Assembly (NCBI RefSeq): GCF_018130825.1
Contig: NZ_JAFCJS010000002.1
Span: 868,001-932,000, forward strand
Length of the DNA stretch: 64,000 bases
Source: Bradyrhizobium liaoningense
Lineage (GTDB): Bacteria; Pseudomonadota; Alphaproteobacteria; Rhizobiales; Xanthobacteraceae
Reading direction: 5' to 3'
The notes under the pieces are model-generated. The model had not been told where the DNA came from and searched no databases. It saw only the letters and a program-made list of their open reading frames with translations. This document shows positions 29,238-37,896 of the stretch, piece after piece. The first letter of the stretch is position 1. The number at the start of each line of letters is the position of its first letter. A program made the translations under genes and the position numbers.

Positions 29238-31495
29238 GCCTTGGCGGCGGACGCCGGTCGCGCCTCGCCGTTCGAGACCAGCAGCACCGAGACCTTCGAC
29301 TGCCTGAGCACGGCGTCGGCGACGCCGCCGAAGGAGAGATGATCGGCCTGGATGCGATCGACGCCGATGACCACGAGATCGACGTCGGTGGTGTCGATCT
29401 CGCGCAGGATCGCAGCTTCCGGCGACCGGTTCACGCGCAGCGTCGTGGTGATATCGACATCATAGCGGGCGGCGAGATCGCTGGCGTCCTTCAGGATGCC
29501 GGTTTCCTGGCTGAGGCCACGGGACACGCCACGTTGCGCGCCCTTGTCCCGCGTCGTCGCCACATAGATCACACGCAGCGAGCCCGATCCGGCCTGCGCC
29601 AGCGCGACCGCGACCTCGGCGCCGCGCTTGGAGACGGCGCTGCCGGAGACGGGAACGAGGATCTTGAGCCCGTCGGGCACCGGCTGCTTCAGGTGGCGGC
29701 CCTTGGCCACCACGATCGCGAGCGGTCCTTCGAATTCGGCGGCGATGTCCTCGATCTTCCTGTCGAAACGATCCTTGGTCGCGATGACCTTGTCGATGCC
29801 GACGACGAGGAGATCGAATCCCTTCTTCGCCTCGTCGCCGACCGCTTCGCCGAGATCCGACCTGCGAACCCGCGTCGTCACATCGACGTTCCCGGCCTCG
29901 GGATCGGAAGCCACCGTTTCGGCCGCCCGCTTTACCACGGCTTCATGGCTCTCCTCCTCGTCGCGGCCCCTGTCCTGCTGCGCAGCGCGCTTGCCGACAT
30001 GCAGCACGGTGATCGGCAGGCCGCGCATGCCGGCGATCAGGCCCGCGACGTGGGCGGCGAAGGTGGCATTGATGCTCTCGTCGACCGCCAGCAGGGGACG
30101 TTCGAGGTTGGCGACGAAGCCGCGCTTCTCGAATTCCTCCCGCTCGAGGCGCTCCTCCTCCGCCTTGTTCATCGGCAGCCTGGCCAGCGCCGCGCGCAGC
30201 ATCGGCGGCATCGCCATCGTGGTCACGATCGCCATGGTGACGATCATCGTGAACAGGTTCTGGCTGAGCACGCCGATGGACAGGCCGATGGTTGCGATGA
30301 TGACCTCGGTCGAACCGCGCGCGTTCATGCCGCTCGCGAGCGCGAGCGACTCCCGAGTGTTCAGTCCGCCCACGGTGCCCCCGACGAACGCACCGCCGAA
30401 CTTGCCGACGCTGGCGATGACCACCAGCAGACCCGTCAGCATCAAGAGATTGGGATCGCGCAGCACCGACAGATCGGCGGCAAGGCCGGCGAGACCGAAG
30501 AACACCGGCATGAAGAAGCTCGAGATCAGGCCACGCAGGCGCTCGTCGATCTGCCGCGTCAGGATCGGGGATTCGCCGACCAGGATGCCGGCGACGAAAG
30601 CACCCAACACGGTGTGCACGCCGATCAGGTGCGTGATCAGCGCCATCGTCCCCATCAGCAGCAGAATGACCGTGATGACGGGGGCGGAGCTGACCAGATT
30701 GTCGTTGGCCCAGCGGATGAGCTGGAACACCAGGCGCCGGCCGATGGTGAAGCTGACGGCGAGAAAGACAGCCGTGCCCAGCACGGCTTTCGCCACCGAG
30801 CCGAGATCCAGCGTGTTGTGCGAGGCCAGGCTGAAAATGACGGCGATGATGATCCAGCCGATGGTGTCGTCGATCACGGCGGTCGCGACGATGATCTGCC
30901 CGACATCGCGGCGCATGAAATTCATCTCGCGGACCACCACGGCGACGATCTTCACGGAGGAGATCGACAGCGCGGTGCCCATGAACAGCGAGGCGACCAA
31001 ACGCTGCTGCGGATTTGGCAGCAGCGCGTCAGGCAGGAACTCGCCGAGCACGAAGCCGCAGGCGAAGGGCACGAGAATGCCCGCGATCGAGATCGCGATC
31101 GCGGCCTTGCCGACCTTCCTGACCAGCTTGAGGTCGGTCTCCATGCCCGTCAGCAACAGCAGCAGCAAGATGCCGAACTGGGCGATGCCGTCGATCATCG
31201 CCTTCTGCTCGGGTGTCTTGGGGAAGATGGCGTGCTGCGCCTCCGGCCAGAGCCAGCCGAGCAGCGACGGCCCAAGCAGGATGCCGGCGAGCAGTTCGCC
31301 GATCACCGAGGGCTGGCCGATGCGCTGCATGATCTCGCCGAGGCCGCGGCCGACGGCGATCAACAGCACGATCTGCGCCACCAGCAGGAACTCGGACGGG
31401 CCGGCCGACTTGCCGGCTTCGGCACTGGCAGCAAGTGTGGTGAGGACAAGCGCCGCGGGGACGAGGCCGACCGATCGGAGCGGGCTCCACTGCAT
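29234..31495 (-). CDS. CPA2 Na+/H+ (or K+/H+) antiporter fused to two universal-stress domains
   Basis: A 753-residue protein. Residues about 35-420 form the Kef/CPA2 antiporter with some 12 helices; ion-binding Asp-Asp is visible in ATAVIDDTIGWII, and the conserved SGMNARGSTEVIIA segment near residue 380 is present. An extra hydrophobic N-terminus ends in ASAEAG and may be a signal peptide or helix. Residues about 455-605 and 615-745 are two USP (universal stress) domains, the second with DVDLVVIGVDR. Such domains bind nucleotides and probably gate the antiporter in response to energy state. A likely EcfG-type promoter lies upstream (31536-31561). Confidence 0.88.
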   Translation of the reverse strand: MQWSPLRSVGLVPAALVLTTLAASAEAGKSAGPSEFLLVAQIVLLIAVGRGLGEIMQRIGQPSVIGELLAGILLGPSLLGWLWPEAQHAIFPKTPEQKAMIDGIAQFGILLLLLLTGMETDLKLVRKVGKAAIAISIAGILVPFACGFVLGEFLPDALLPNPQQRLVASLFMGTALSISSVKIVAVVVREMNFMRRDVGQIIVATAVIDDTIGWIIIAVIFSLASHNTLDLGSVAKAVLGTAVFLAVSFTIGRRLVFQLIRWANDNLVSSAPVITVILLLMGTMALITHLIGVHTVLGAFVAGILVGESPILTRQIDERLRGLISSFFMPVFFGLAGLAADLSVLRDPNLLMLTGLLVVIASVGKFGGAFVGGTVGGLNTRESLALASGMNARGSTEVIIATIGLSIGVLSQNLFTMIVTMAIVTTMAMPPMLRAALARLPMNKAEEERLEREEFEKRGFVANLERPLLAVDESINATFAAHVAGLIAGMRGLPITVLHVGKRAAQQDRGRDEEESHEAVVKRAAETVASDPEAGNVDVTTRVRRSDLGEAVGDEAKKGFDLLVVGIDKVIATKDRFDRKIEDIAAEFEGPLAIVVAKGRHLKQPVPDGLKILVPVSGSAVSKRGAEVAVALAQAGSGSLRVIYVATTRDKGAQRGVSRGLSQETGILKDASDLAARYDVDITTTLRVNRSPEAAILREIDTTDVDLVVIGVDRIQADHLSFGGVADAVLRQSKVSVLLVSNGEARPASAAKA

Positions 31496-31535
31496 GCAGG
31501 TGTCGTTTCCCCTTCATCTGTCCCACCGGGGATAG

Positions 31536-31561
31536 AACCCGCGGGAGGTGGAGCAGGTTCC
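31536..31561 (-). promoter_or_regulatory. Candidate EcfG-type promoter of the antiporter gene
   Basis: On the minus strand GGAAC (31561-31557), 17 bases, then GGTT (31539-31536). The alphaproteobacterial general-stress sigma factor EcfG recognises GGAAC-N16/17-CGTT, so this has one mismatch in the -10 element. It lies about 40 bp upstream of the ATG, and the downstream gene carries stress domains, which agrees. Confidence 0.4.
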
Positions 31562-31744
31562 CCATCTGCTACGCCGCGGTTTCACCGGCGAAAACAAAAA
31601 GTGCGAAAACAACCCCATGCACAGTAGAAACGACGTTGAAAAAGCTCGATAAAATTTCGGTGTTACCGAAACAGCTTGCTCCGTCGGGCAAAACACTGGC
31701 AGAATGGCATCATGGCTGGCATGGGCAGGGTGCCTCCTCATCCC

Positions 31745-31869
31745 CCGTCATTGCGAGCCACCGGGTCCGCGCGAAGCGCGGCCCGATGACAGGCTCCGCG
31801 AAGCAATCCAGAATCCCTCCGAGGAAAGACTCTGGATTGCTTCGTCTCAAGGGCTCCTCGCAATCACGG
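31745..31869. repeat. Palindromic repeat, family A (degenerate copy)
   Basis: Begins with CGTCATTGCGAGCCA and ends with CTCGCAATCACGG, with GAAGCAATCCAGA and TCTGGATTGCTTCG inside. It shares these sequences with the copies at 34096-34175 and 41430-41516. This copy has an inserted internal hairpin CCGCGC-GAA-GCGCGG and diverged arms. Confidence 0.75.
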
Positions 31870-31899
31870 ATGGAGAGAGTCGCGGCCTTACACCGCGCT

Positions 31900-32033
31900 C
31901 GTGCCCCGGACGCAGCGCAGCGCCCCTTCGGCGGTGCGCTGCAGAGCCGGGGCCCATGCAACACGGGAATTCGCGGCCTCTGGGTCCCGGCTCTGCGCCG
32001 CAACGCTCACGCGTTGCAGCTTGTCGGGACACG
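31900..32033. repeat. Palindromic repeat, CGTGCCCCGGAC family
   Basis: Outer arms CGTGCCCCGGACG and TGTCGGGACACG and inner arms CAGAGCCGGGGCCC and GGGTCCCGGCTCTG are inverted and nearly perfect. It ends six bases before the stop codon of the MFS gene, at the 3' end of that gene, and fills the rest of the 543-bp gap 31496-32038 together with the family A copy. It may act as a transcript end or mRNA stabiliser. Confidence 0.65.
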
Positions 32034-32038
32034 AGACT

Positions 32039-33211
32039 TCACGCCGTCTGCGGCGTCCGGATCTCGCGCGGCAGGATCAGCGCAGCGACGATCGCGAGCA
32101 GGCAGAGCGCGGCGAAGGCGTGCAGCATGGTGACGAAGCCGCCCTGCTCGTAGAGCCAGGCGACGAGGCCGACGGAGGCGCCGGCCGCGGTGAAGCCGAC
32201 GAAATAGCGCACGGCATAGGCGCGCGAGCGCCACTCTTCCGTGGTGTACTTGCCGACCATGGCATCGTTCACCGTGACCTGCCCGAACGCGCCCATGACG
32301 ATGCCGATCGAGACCAGGATCAGCGGCAGATTGCTCAGGCTGGCGGCGAGATACAGGAACGGCGCCAGCATGAAGGACAGCGGCAGCGCCACCGTCTTCA
32401 GCGAATAGCGGTCGAGCAGCCGACCGATCGTGTACTGCGTCATCGCGCCGAACACATAGACGCAGGCTGCGATCACACCTAGCAGCGCCGGGCTCTTGGT
32501 CAGGTCGGCGAGCCGCTCGGCGAACAGCTTTGGCAGCGCGACGGTGACGGCGTTGAAGGTCGTGGAGATCGCGATGACGACGATCAGCAGCGCCAGGATC
32601 ACGCGCCACATGTCCTGTTTGGCCACCCGCGCCTGCGCCGCCGCCTGCTTCGAGCCCTTGCGGTCCTCGTGCACGACCATCATCGCGAAGGCGATGCCGA
32701 TCAGGACCGTGACCACGCCGGGAACGATGAACGCAAAGCGCCAGCCGAGATACTGGCCGATCACGCCGGTCACCAGTGCCGAGGAGGCAACGCCGAGATT
32801 GCCCCAGACGCCGTTGATGCCCATCTCGCGGCCGAGCCGGTCGGCGTAGGACACGATCATGGCGGTGCCGACGGGATGGTAGATCGAGGCGAAGATGCCG
32901 ATCGCGAGCAGCGCGGCGCCCAGTTGCACGGGCGTCTGCACGAAGCCGACCGAGATCATGGAGGCGCCAATGCCGACGAAGAAGATCAGCATCATGTGGC
33001 GGCGGCTCCAGCGGTCTCCGAGCCAGCCGGTGAGCAACGAGCCGGCACCGAACGCGATGAAGCCGGGCGTCGCGTAAGGCAGCAGCTCCGAATAGGCCAT
33101 GCCCAGCGCCGGCCCCATGATGATCACGGCGGCGGCAAAGATCAGCATCGCATAATGATCGATGAAATGGCCTGCATTGACGAAACTGATGACCCGGCTG
33201 GGGCTGTTCAT
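32039..33211 (-). CDS. MFS transporter
   Basis: A 390-residue major-facilitator protein with 12 predicted helices. The loop-2 motif is present as GWLGDRWSRRHMM. The start ATG 33211 follows GGAGAGGAT; the frame reads further upstream through the divergent AraC gene, which is antisense noise. The gene is divergent from an AraC regulator with 51 bp between, so expression is probably induced by the transported compound. Substrate unknown; could be import or efflux. Confidence 0.88.
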   Translation of the reverse strand: MNSPSRVISFVNAGHFIDHYAMLIFAAAVIIMGPALGMAYSELLPYATPGFIAFGAGSLLTGWLGDRWSRRHMMLIFFVGIGASMISVGFVQTPVQLGAALLAIGIFASIYHPVGTAMIVSYADRLGREMGINGVWGNLGVASSALVTGVIGQYLGWRFAFIVPGVVTVLIGIAFAMMVVHEDRKGSKQAAAQARVAKQDMWRVILALLIVVIAISTTFNAVTVALPKLFAERLADLTKSPALLGVIAACVYVFGAMTQYTIGRLLDRYSLKTVALPLSFMLAPFLYLAASLSNLPLILVSIGIVMGAFGQVTVNDAMVGKYTTEEWRSRAYAVRYFVGFTAAGASVGLVAWLYEQGGFVTMLHAFAALCLLAIVAALILPREIRTPQTA

Positions 33212-33262
33212 TACGAATCCTCTCCTGCTCCGAAATGAGTTATATGTCGGACCCATGACGGG

Positions 33263-34087
33263 ATGCTGCCAATGACTGTCTTGGAAACGCCAATCTTGGA
33301 AACGCCAATCCTGCGGGAGGTCCGGAGCAACCATCGCTCGCCCGCGGGCGTGCACCTGGTCGCGCGCGACTATCCAAAGGGCATGCGGATCGATCTGCAC
33401 ATGCATCGCGAGGCGCAGCTGATCTATGCGGCACGCGGCACCATGCAGGTGACGACGCCCGAGGGACGCTGGCTGGTGCCGCCGGACCGCGCGGTCTGGG
33501 TGCCGGCCGGGCTGGAGCATGCCCTCGATCTGCTCGCCGACATCGAGATGCGCACGCTGTATTTCGACCTGTCATGGCTCAAGCGCGAAAAGCGCTATGA
33601 GGGATTGACCAGGGAATTCGTGGTGCGGGTGTCGCCACTGCTGAACCAGGCGATCCTGGCGCTGTTCGACGCGCGCAATACGGAAGAGCGCACCGAGCTG
33701 CTGGTGCGGCTGGTGATGCTGGAACTGCACCAGGCCGAGGATTCCGCGACCTTCGTGCCGCTGCCGCGCGAGCCGCGCTGCCGCCGCGCGGCGATGATCG
33801 TGCTCGACGATCCCACCGGCCTGCACGACATCGACACCCTGGCGCGCGAGGTCGGAACCTCCGCGCGCACGCTGTCGCGGCTCTTCTCGAGCGAGACGCA
33901 GCTGAGCTTCAAGAGCTGGTGCCAGCGCGCACGGATTGCGGCAGCGATCCAACGGCTGTCGACGGATGCGAGCGTGTCGGTGAAGCAGCTCGCGACCCAG
34001 CTCGGTTACGCCAGCGTGCCGGCGTTCTCGGCGGCGTTCCGCCAGGTGACGGGGCGGACGCCGACGGAGTTTGCGGGGAAGGGGTAG
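33263..34087 (+). CDS. AraC-family regulator (cupin N-terminal domain)
   Basis: A 274-residue regulator. Residues about 25-105 are an AraC-type cupin (HLVARDYPKGMRIDLHMHRE, then WLVPPDRAVWVPAGLEH), and the C-terminal hundred residues hold two helix-turn-helix units (DTLAREVGTSARTLSRLF and VKQLATQLGYASVPAFSAAF, ending in VTGRTPTEF). It most likely senses the substrate of the MFS transporter and controls it. An alternative start lies at 33272. A 15-bp duplication near the start repeats the peptide LETPI. Confidence 0.88.
   Translation: MLPMTVLETPILETPILREVRSNHRSPAGVHLVARDYPKGMRIDLHMHREAQLIYAARGTMQVTTPEGRWLVPPDRAVWVPAGLEHALDLLADIEMRTLYFDLSWLKREKRYEGLTREFVVRVSPLLNQAILALFDARNTEERTELLVRLVMLELHQAEDSATFVPLPREPRCRRAAMIVLDDPTGLHDIDTLAREVGTSARTLSRLFSSETQLSFKSWCQRARIAAAIQRLSTDASVSVKQLATQLGYASVPAFSAAFRQVTGRTPTEFAGKG
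33281..33310 (+). repeat. 15-bp tandem duplication in AraC N-terminus
   Basis: TTGGAAACGCCAATC occurs twice in perfect tandem (33281-33295 and 33296-33310). It adds five residues in frame to the N-terminus of the AraC protein. This is a recent slip-strand type duplication. Confidence 0.9.
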
Positions 34088-34095
34088 CCCAACCT

Positions 34096-34175
34096 CGTCA
34101 TTGCGAGCGCAGCGAAGCAATCCAGAATCTTTCCGCGGCGGCAGTCTGGATTGCTTCGCTGCGCTCGCAATGACG
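34096..34175. repeat. Palindromic repeat, family A (perfect copy)
   Basis: Perfect 31-bp inverted arms (34096-34126 and 34145-34175) around an 18-bp loop. The arms start CGTCATTGCGAGCGCAGCGA. It lies 9 bp after the AraC stop codon. With a stem this long, its RNA would form a very stable hairpin. Confidence 0.95.
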
Positions 34176-34205
34176 GCGTGTAAGGCGGCCGCCAAGCCAC
34201 AGGAG

Positions 34206-34333
34206 CCGTAGGGTGGGCAAAGCGACTTGTCCGCCGTAGCTCGAAGAGCGAAGGCGGAAGCGTGCCCACGACTTTTTCGCTATCGTCGAGAGATCGTGGG
34301 CACGGCGCAAGTGCGCCTTTGCCCACCCTACGG
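34206..34333. repeat. Palindromic repeat, GTAGGGTGGGCAAAG family
   Basis: Outer arms CCGTAGGGTGGGCAAAG (34206-34222) and its exact inverse (34317-34333). A nested hairpin, CGTGCCCACGA at 34261-34271 and TCGTGGGCACG at 34292-34302, lies inside. It fills most of the rest of the gap between the AraC gene and the malonyl-CoA decarboxylase gene; I see no gene in 34088-34478. Confidence 0.9.
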
Positions 34334-34478
34334 CAGCGGTGCAAGCCGGGACATGCCGCCATTCTCCAAACGCACGGCCCAACTAAAGTTGCCAAATTCG
34401 CCTGCTTGATTGTGATCGGCTTCCGCCTAAATCCCGTGTAAGCTTCCGCATCGCACAATTCCGGACTCGAAAGCCCAG

Positions 34479-35831
34479 ATGGCCAACGCCTTCTTCTCCG
34501 ACCTGCTCGCCACGATCTCCGAGCGCGGCCGCACGCTGCTTCGGCGCGGCGATGGCTCTGACACCAAACAGGATGCCGACGGGCTGATCGAGCTCTGCGG
34601 TGCGCTGCTGTCGGGCCGGGGCGAAGCCTCCGGCACCGCGATGGCACGCGAGGTGCTCGATCTCTACAGGGACCTGGATGCGGCGGGACGCCGCGCCTTC
34701 TTCGAGGCGCTGGTGCGCGATTTCGGCCCGGACCGGGAACGCCTGTCCGCGGCGATCGAGAAGTGGCGCGCCAAGCCGACGGACGAAGACGCAAGCTCGC
34801 TGCATTTCGCCTCGGAGCCGCGGCGGCAGGAGCTGATCCGCCGCCTCAACCGGGCGCCCGGCGGCACCGGCGATCTCGTCGCCATGCGCGCCGACCTGCT
34901 TGGCACGATGAACGGACACACCGATCTCGCCGCGCTCGATCGCGACGTCTCCCATCTTCTCTCTTCGTGGTTCAACAGGGGGTTTCTCGTGCTGCGCCGG
35001 ATTGACTGGTCGACCCCGGCCAACATCCTCGAAAAGATCATCCGCTATGAGGCCGTGCACGAGATCAGCGACTGGGACGACCTGCGCCGCCGCATCGATC
35101 CCGTGGACCGCCGCTGCTACGCCTTCTTCCATCCGGCGATGGTGGACGAGCCCTTGATCTTCGTCGAGGTGGCGCTGACCGAGACCATCCCCGGCGCGAT
35201 CGCGCCGCTGCTTGCCGTCGATCGCCAGTACCTTCCGATCGAGAAGGCGCGCACCGCCGTGTTCTATTCGATCTCCAACACCCAGCGCGGTCTTGGCGGC
35301 ATCTCCTTCGGCAGCTTCCTGATCAAGCAGGTGGTGGAGGAACTGCGGCGCGAGCTGCCCAAGCTCGACAGCTTCGTGACGCTGTCGCCGGTCCCCGGCT
35401 TCATGCAATGGGTGAAGCAGGACAAGGACCTGCCGCTGTCGGACGAGGACCGCGAGGTGCTGAGGCGCCTCGACGATCCCAAATGGTTCGAGAGCCCCGA
35501 GACGACGACGCTGCTCCGCAGCGTGCTGGAGCCGCTCGCTGCCTATTATTTCCTGAAGGCGCGCACGCCCAAGGGCCGGCTGATCGACTCCGTCGCCCGC
35601 TTCCATCTCGGCAACGGCGCCCGGCTCGAGCGCATCAACTGGCTGGGGGACCTCTCGCCCAAGGGCGTGCGGGAATCGGCGAGTGTAATGGTCAACTACC
35701 TCTACCGCCTCGACGACATCGAGAAGAACCACGAAGCCTACGCCAATGACGGCGAGGTCGTGGCGTCGAGCGCGGTGAAGAAGCTGCTGAAGGGCGAAGG
35801 GCGACGGCTGCTGGATATGCGGCTGTCGTAG
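34479..35831 (+). CDS. Malonyl-CoA decarboxylase
   Basis: A 450-residue MCD-family enzyme that converts malonyl-CoA to acetyl-CoA and CO2. Typical segments are YEAVHEISDWDDLRRRIDP, YAFFHPAMVDEPLIFVEVAL, the FYSISNTQRGLGGISFG signature and the C-terminal FHLGNGARLERINWL, with catalytic His and Ser in these regions. Rhizobia use the enzyme (MatA) in malonate breakdown, usually with matB and matC; neither is adjacent here, so it may serve fatty-acid balance. Cytoplasmic; no targeting signal. Confidence 0.9.
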   Translation: MANAFFSDLLATISERGRTLLRRGDGSDTKQDADGLIELCGALLSGRGEASGTAMAREVLDLYRDLDAAGRRAFFEALVRDFGPDRERLSAAIEKWRAKPTDEDASSLHFASEPRRQELIRRLNRAPGGTGDLVAMRADLLGTMNGHTDLAALDRDVSHLLSSWFNRGFLVLRRIDWSTPANILEKIIRYEAVHEISDWDDLRRRIDPVDRRCYAFFHPAMVDEPLIFVEVALTETIPGAIAPLLAVDRQYLPIEKARTAVFYSISNTQRGLGGISFGSFLIKQVVEELRRELPKLDSFVTLSPVPGFMQWVKQDKDLPLSDEDREVLRRLDDPKWFESPETTTLLRSVLEPLAAYYFLKARTPKGRLIDSVARFHLGNGARLERINWLGDLSPKGVRESASVMVNYLYRLDDIEKNHEAYANDGEVVASSAVKKLLKGEGRRLLDMRLS

Positions 35832-35837
35832 CCTCCT

Positions 35838-35982
35838 CGTCGTCCTGGCGAAAGCCAGGACCCATTACCCCAGGGAGAAGTTGCGGTGCGAGATCGGTAA
35901 TCACGAGTCTTCGCAAAACTGCGCCTTGTGGTAATGGGTCCTGGATCAGCGCTCCGCTTCGCTGCGCTTGTCCAGGACGACG
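35838..35982. repeat. Palindromic repeat, CGTCGTCCTGG family
   Basis: Arms CGTCGTCCTGGCG and GTCCAGGACGACG are inverted, as are GGACCCATTACC and GGTAATGGGTCC further in. It follows the decarboxylase stop codon by 7 bp and ends 83 bp before the PrpD-family start. Confidence 0.85.
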
Positions 35983-36065
35983 TCGGGAGATTTATAGGCT
36001 ACTGGACATGCGGCTCTCATAAGCGCTATCCGTTTCATCAGCTCCTGCACCAAAGACGGGACACC

Positions 36066-37511
36066 ATGAAACGACGCGACTTTCTCGGGCTGACCGCAGC
36101 GACGGCAGCCAGCCTCTCGCTTTCGCCAGCACGCGGTGTCAAAGGCCCGAGTACGGGGCCCGAGATGACGGCGCTGTGCGATTACATGAGTGCCGCCAAA
36201 ACCCGCGCGCTGCCGCCTGAAATCGTCGAGCACGCAAAACACCACATCCTCGACACGCTGGCCTCGATGATATCGGGGTCGGAACTGCCGCCCGGCCAGG
36301 CCGCGCAGCGCTACATCCGCGCCAATGCGGCGCAGGGCGCATCGACCGTCGCCGGCACCGCGCTTAACGCATCGCCGGTCGAGGCCGCGCTCGCCAACGG
36401 CGTGATGGCGCACGCGGACGAGACTGACGATTCACACAGTCCGTCGCGCTCGCATCCGGGCAGCTCGGTGGTGCCGGCGGCGCTTGCGCTCGGCGAGCAT
36501 CTCGGCATCGACGGCGCGCATTTCCTGCGCGCGGTGACGCTCGGCTACGACGTCGGCACGCGCGTGGTGATGGCAATGGGCGGCGCCGATTTCAGCTATG
36601 AGAGCGTGCTGAGCACGCACAGCATCGCCGGCACGTTCTGCGCTTCGGCCGCGGCGGCCTGTGTCGCCGGCTTCGACGCGCGGCGCATGCGCTGGGTGCT
36701 CGACTATGCCGCGCAGCAATCCTCCGGCTTCATCGTGTGGCGGCGCGACGTCGACCATATCGAGAAGGGTTTTGTGTTCGCCGGCATGCCGGCCCGCAAC
36801 GGCGTGACCGCGGCACTGCTGGTGCGCTCGGACTGGAACGGCGTCGACGACGTGTTCTCGGGGCCGGATAATTATTTCCTGGCCTATGCGCCGAAGGCTG
36901 CAACCGCAAAGCTCGTCGAAAAACTCGGCGAGCGCTACGAGATCGCGGGCACCGACATCAAGAAATGGACCGTGGGCTCGCCGATCCAGGGACCGCTCGA
37001 TGCGATCTATGCGATCCGCCGCAAGCAGGCGTTCGAGGCCGGAGAGGTCAAGGGCGTGACGGTGCGCCTCGCGCCGTCGGTCGCCGAGGTCGTGGACAAT
37101 CGCGACATCCCCGACATCTGCCTGCAGCACATGGTCGCGGTGATGCTGCTCGACAAGACCGCCTCCTTCCACGCCGCGCACGACAAGCCGCGCATGCAGG
37201 ACGCGGCGGTGCTGAAGGAGCGTGCCAAGGTAACCCTGGTGCGCGACGAGGAGTTGGCAAAGCTGCTGCCGGTGCGCGTCGCAATCGTCGAGATCGAGCT
37301 CGCCGACGGCACCCGCCTCTCCGAGCGCGTCACCGCCGTGCGCGGCACCCCGCGCAACCCGATGACGCGCGAGGAGGTGATCGACAAGGCCCGCGACCTG
37401 ATCGCGCCGGTGGTGGGCGCGGAGAAGAGCGAGCAGCTGATCAAGTCGGTGTACGGGATCGAGGCGGTGGCGGATATACGCACGCTGCGGCCTTTGCTGC
37501 AGCGGGGGTGA
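36066..37511 (+). CDS. MmgE/PrpD-family protein with Tat signal
   Basis: A 481-residue protein of the 2-methylcitrate dehydratase / aconitate decarboxylase family (PrpD/IDS-epimerase fold). The helical N-terminal domain shows HHILDTLASMISGSELPPG and the NGVMAHADETDDSH motif of the family; the alpha/beta domain follows from about residue 290. Unusually the N-terminus MKRRDFLGLTAATAASLS is a twin-arginine signal, so the enzyme should be exported folded to the periplasm, while classic PrpD is cytoplasmic. Start at ATG 36066; the frame is open earlier but lies in a repeat. Substrate unknown. Confidence 0.82.
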   Translation: MKRRDFLGLTAATAASLSLSPARGVKGPSTGPEMTALCDYMSAAKTRALPPEIVEHAKHHILDTLASMISGSELPPGQAAQRYIRANAAQGASTVAGTALNASPVEAALANGVMAHADETDDSHSPSRSHPGSSVVPAALALGEHLGIDGAHFLRAVTLGYDVGTRVVMAMGGADFSYESVLSTHSIAGTFCASAAAACVAGFDARRMRWVLDYAAQQSSGFIVWRRDVDHIEKGFVFAGMPARNGVTAALLVRSDWNGVDDVFSGPDNYFLAYAPKAATAKLVEKLGERYEIAGTDIKKWTVGSPIQGPLDAIYAIRRKQAFEAGEVKGVTVRLAPSVAEVVDNRDIPDICLQHMVAVMLLDKTASFHAAHDKPRMQDAAVLKERAKVTLVRDEELAKLLPVRVAIVEIELADGTRLSERVTAVRGTPRNPMTREEVIDKARDLIAPVVGAEKSEQLIKSVYGIEAVADIRTLRPLLQRG

Positions 37512-37525
37512 GGGGCAAACTCAGT

Positions 37526-37639
37526 GTCATCGCCCGGCCTGACCGGGCGATCCAGTATTCCAGAAGCCGGCGTTGAAGAGCGCGCTCCCGCCACATCCGC
37601 CGCGGCGTACTGGATGCCCCGGTCAAGCCGGGGCATGAC
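37526..37639. repeat. Palindromic repeat, TGTCATCGCCCGG family
   Basis: Opens with TGTCATCGCCCGGCCTGACC and closes with the partial inverse GGTCAAGCCGGGGCATGACA; TCCAGTATTCCAGAAGCCGG lies inside. It follows the PrpD-family stop codon by 14 bp. Together with the next repeat it accounts for most of the gap 37512-37896, where I see no gene. Confidence 0.75.
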
Positions 37640-37710
37640 AGCGGAGGAATTGGCGAGGTCGTGGCCGCAAACGTCGCCGAATAGCCAGTGAACGTGGCCA
37701 CAAACTCGGC

Positions 37711-37851
37711 CGTCGTCCCGGCGAAGGCCGGGACCCATGGCCACAGGATTGGGTTTGGCGAAGATCGTGGTTGCCGGCTCGCGCCATAACTCCTCCCTGG
37801 GGTTATGGGTCCCGGCCCCCGTGCGCAATTGCGCACTAGGCCGGGACGACA
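37711..37851. repeat. Palindromic repeat, CGTCGTCCCGGC family
   Basis: Arms CGTCGTCCCGGC and GCCGGGACGACA are inverted, with GGCCGGGACCCATGG and ATGGGTCCCGGCCCC inside. It shares its CGTCGTCC...GGACCCAT plan with the copy at 35838-35982. A GTGCGCAATTGCGCAC palindrome sits near its end (37831-37846). Confidence 0.85.
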
Positions 37852-37896
37852 CCGAGTGTGTGGCGCTGCCGTCGCGGCTCTTGCCCCAGCGCCCGC

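Noticed and set aside
28658..31627. 989-codon plus-strand frame over the pump end and the antiporter
   Set aside because: Overlaps two certain genes, one in another frame and one antisense; no conserved sequence.
34096..34333. Possible CRISPR array or insertion sequence in the repeat-rich gap
   Set aside because: The repeats are single palindromes, not evenly spaced direct repeats with spacers, and no transposase or cas gene is nearby.
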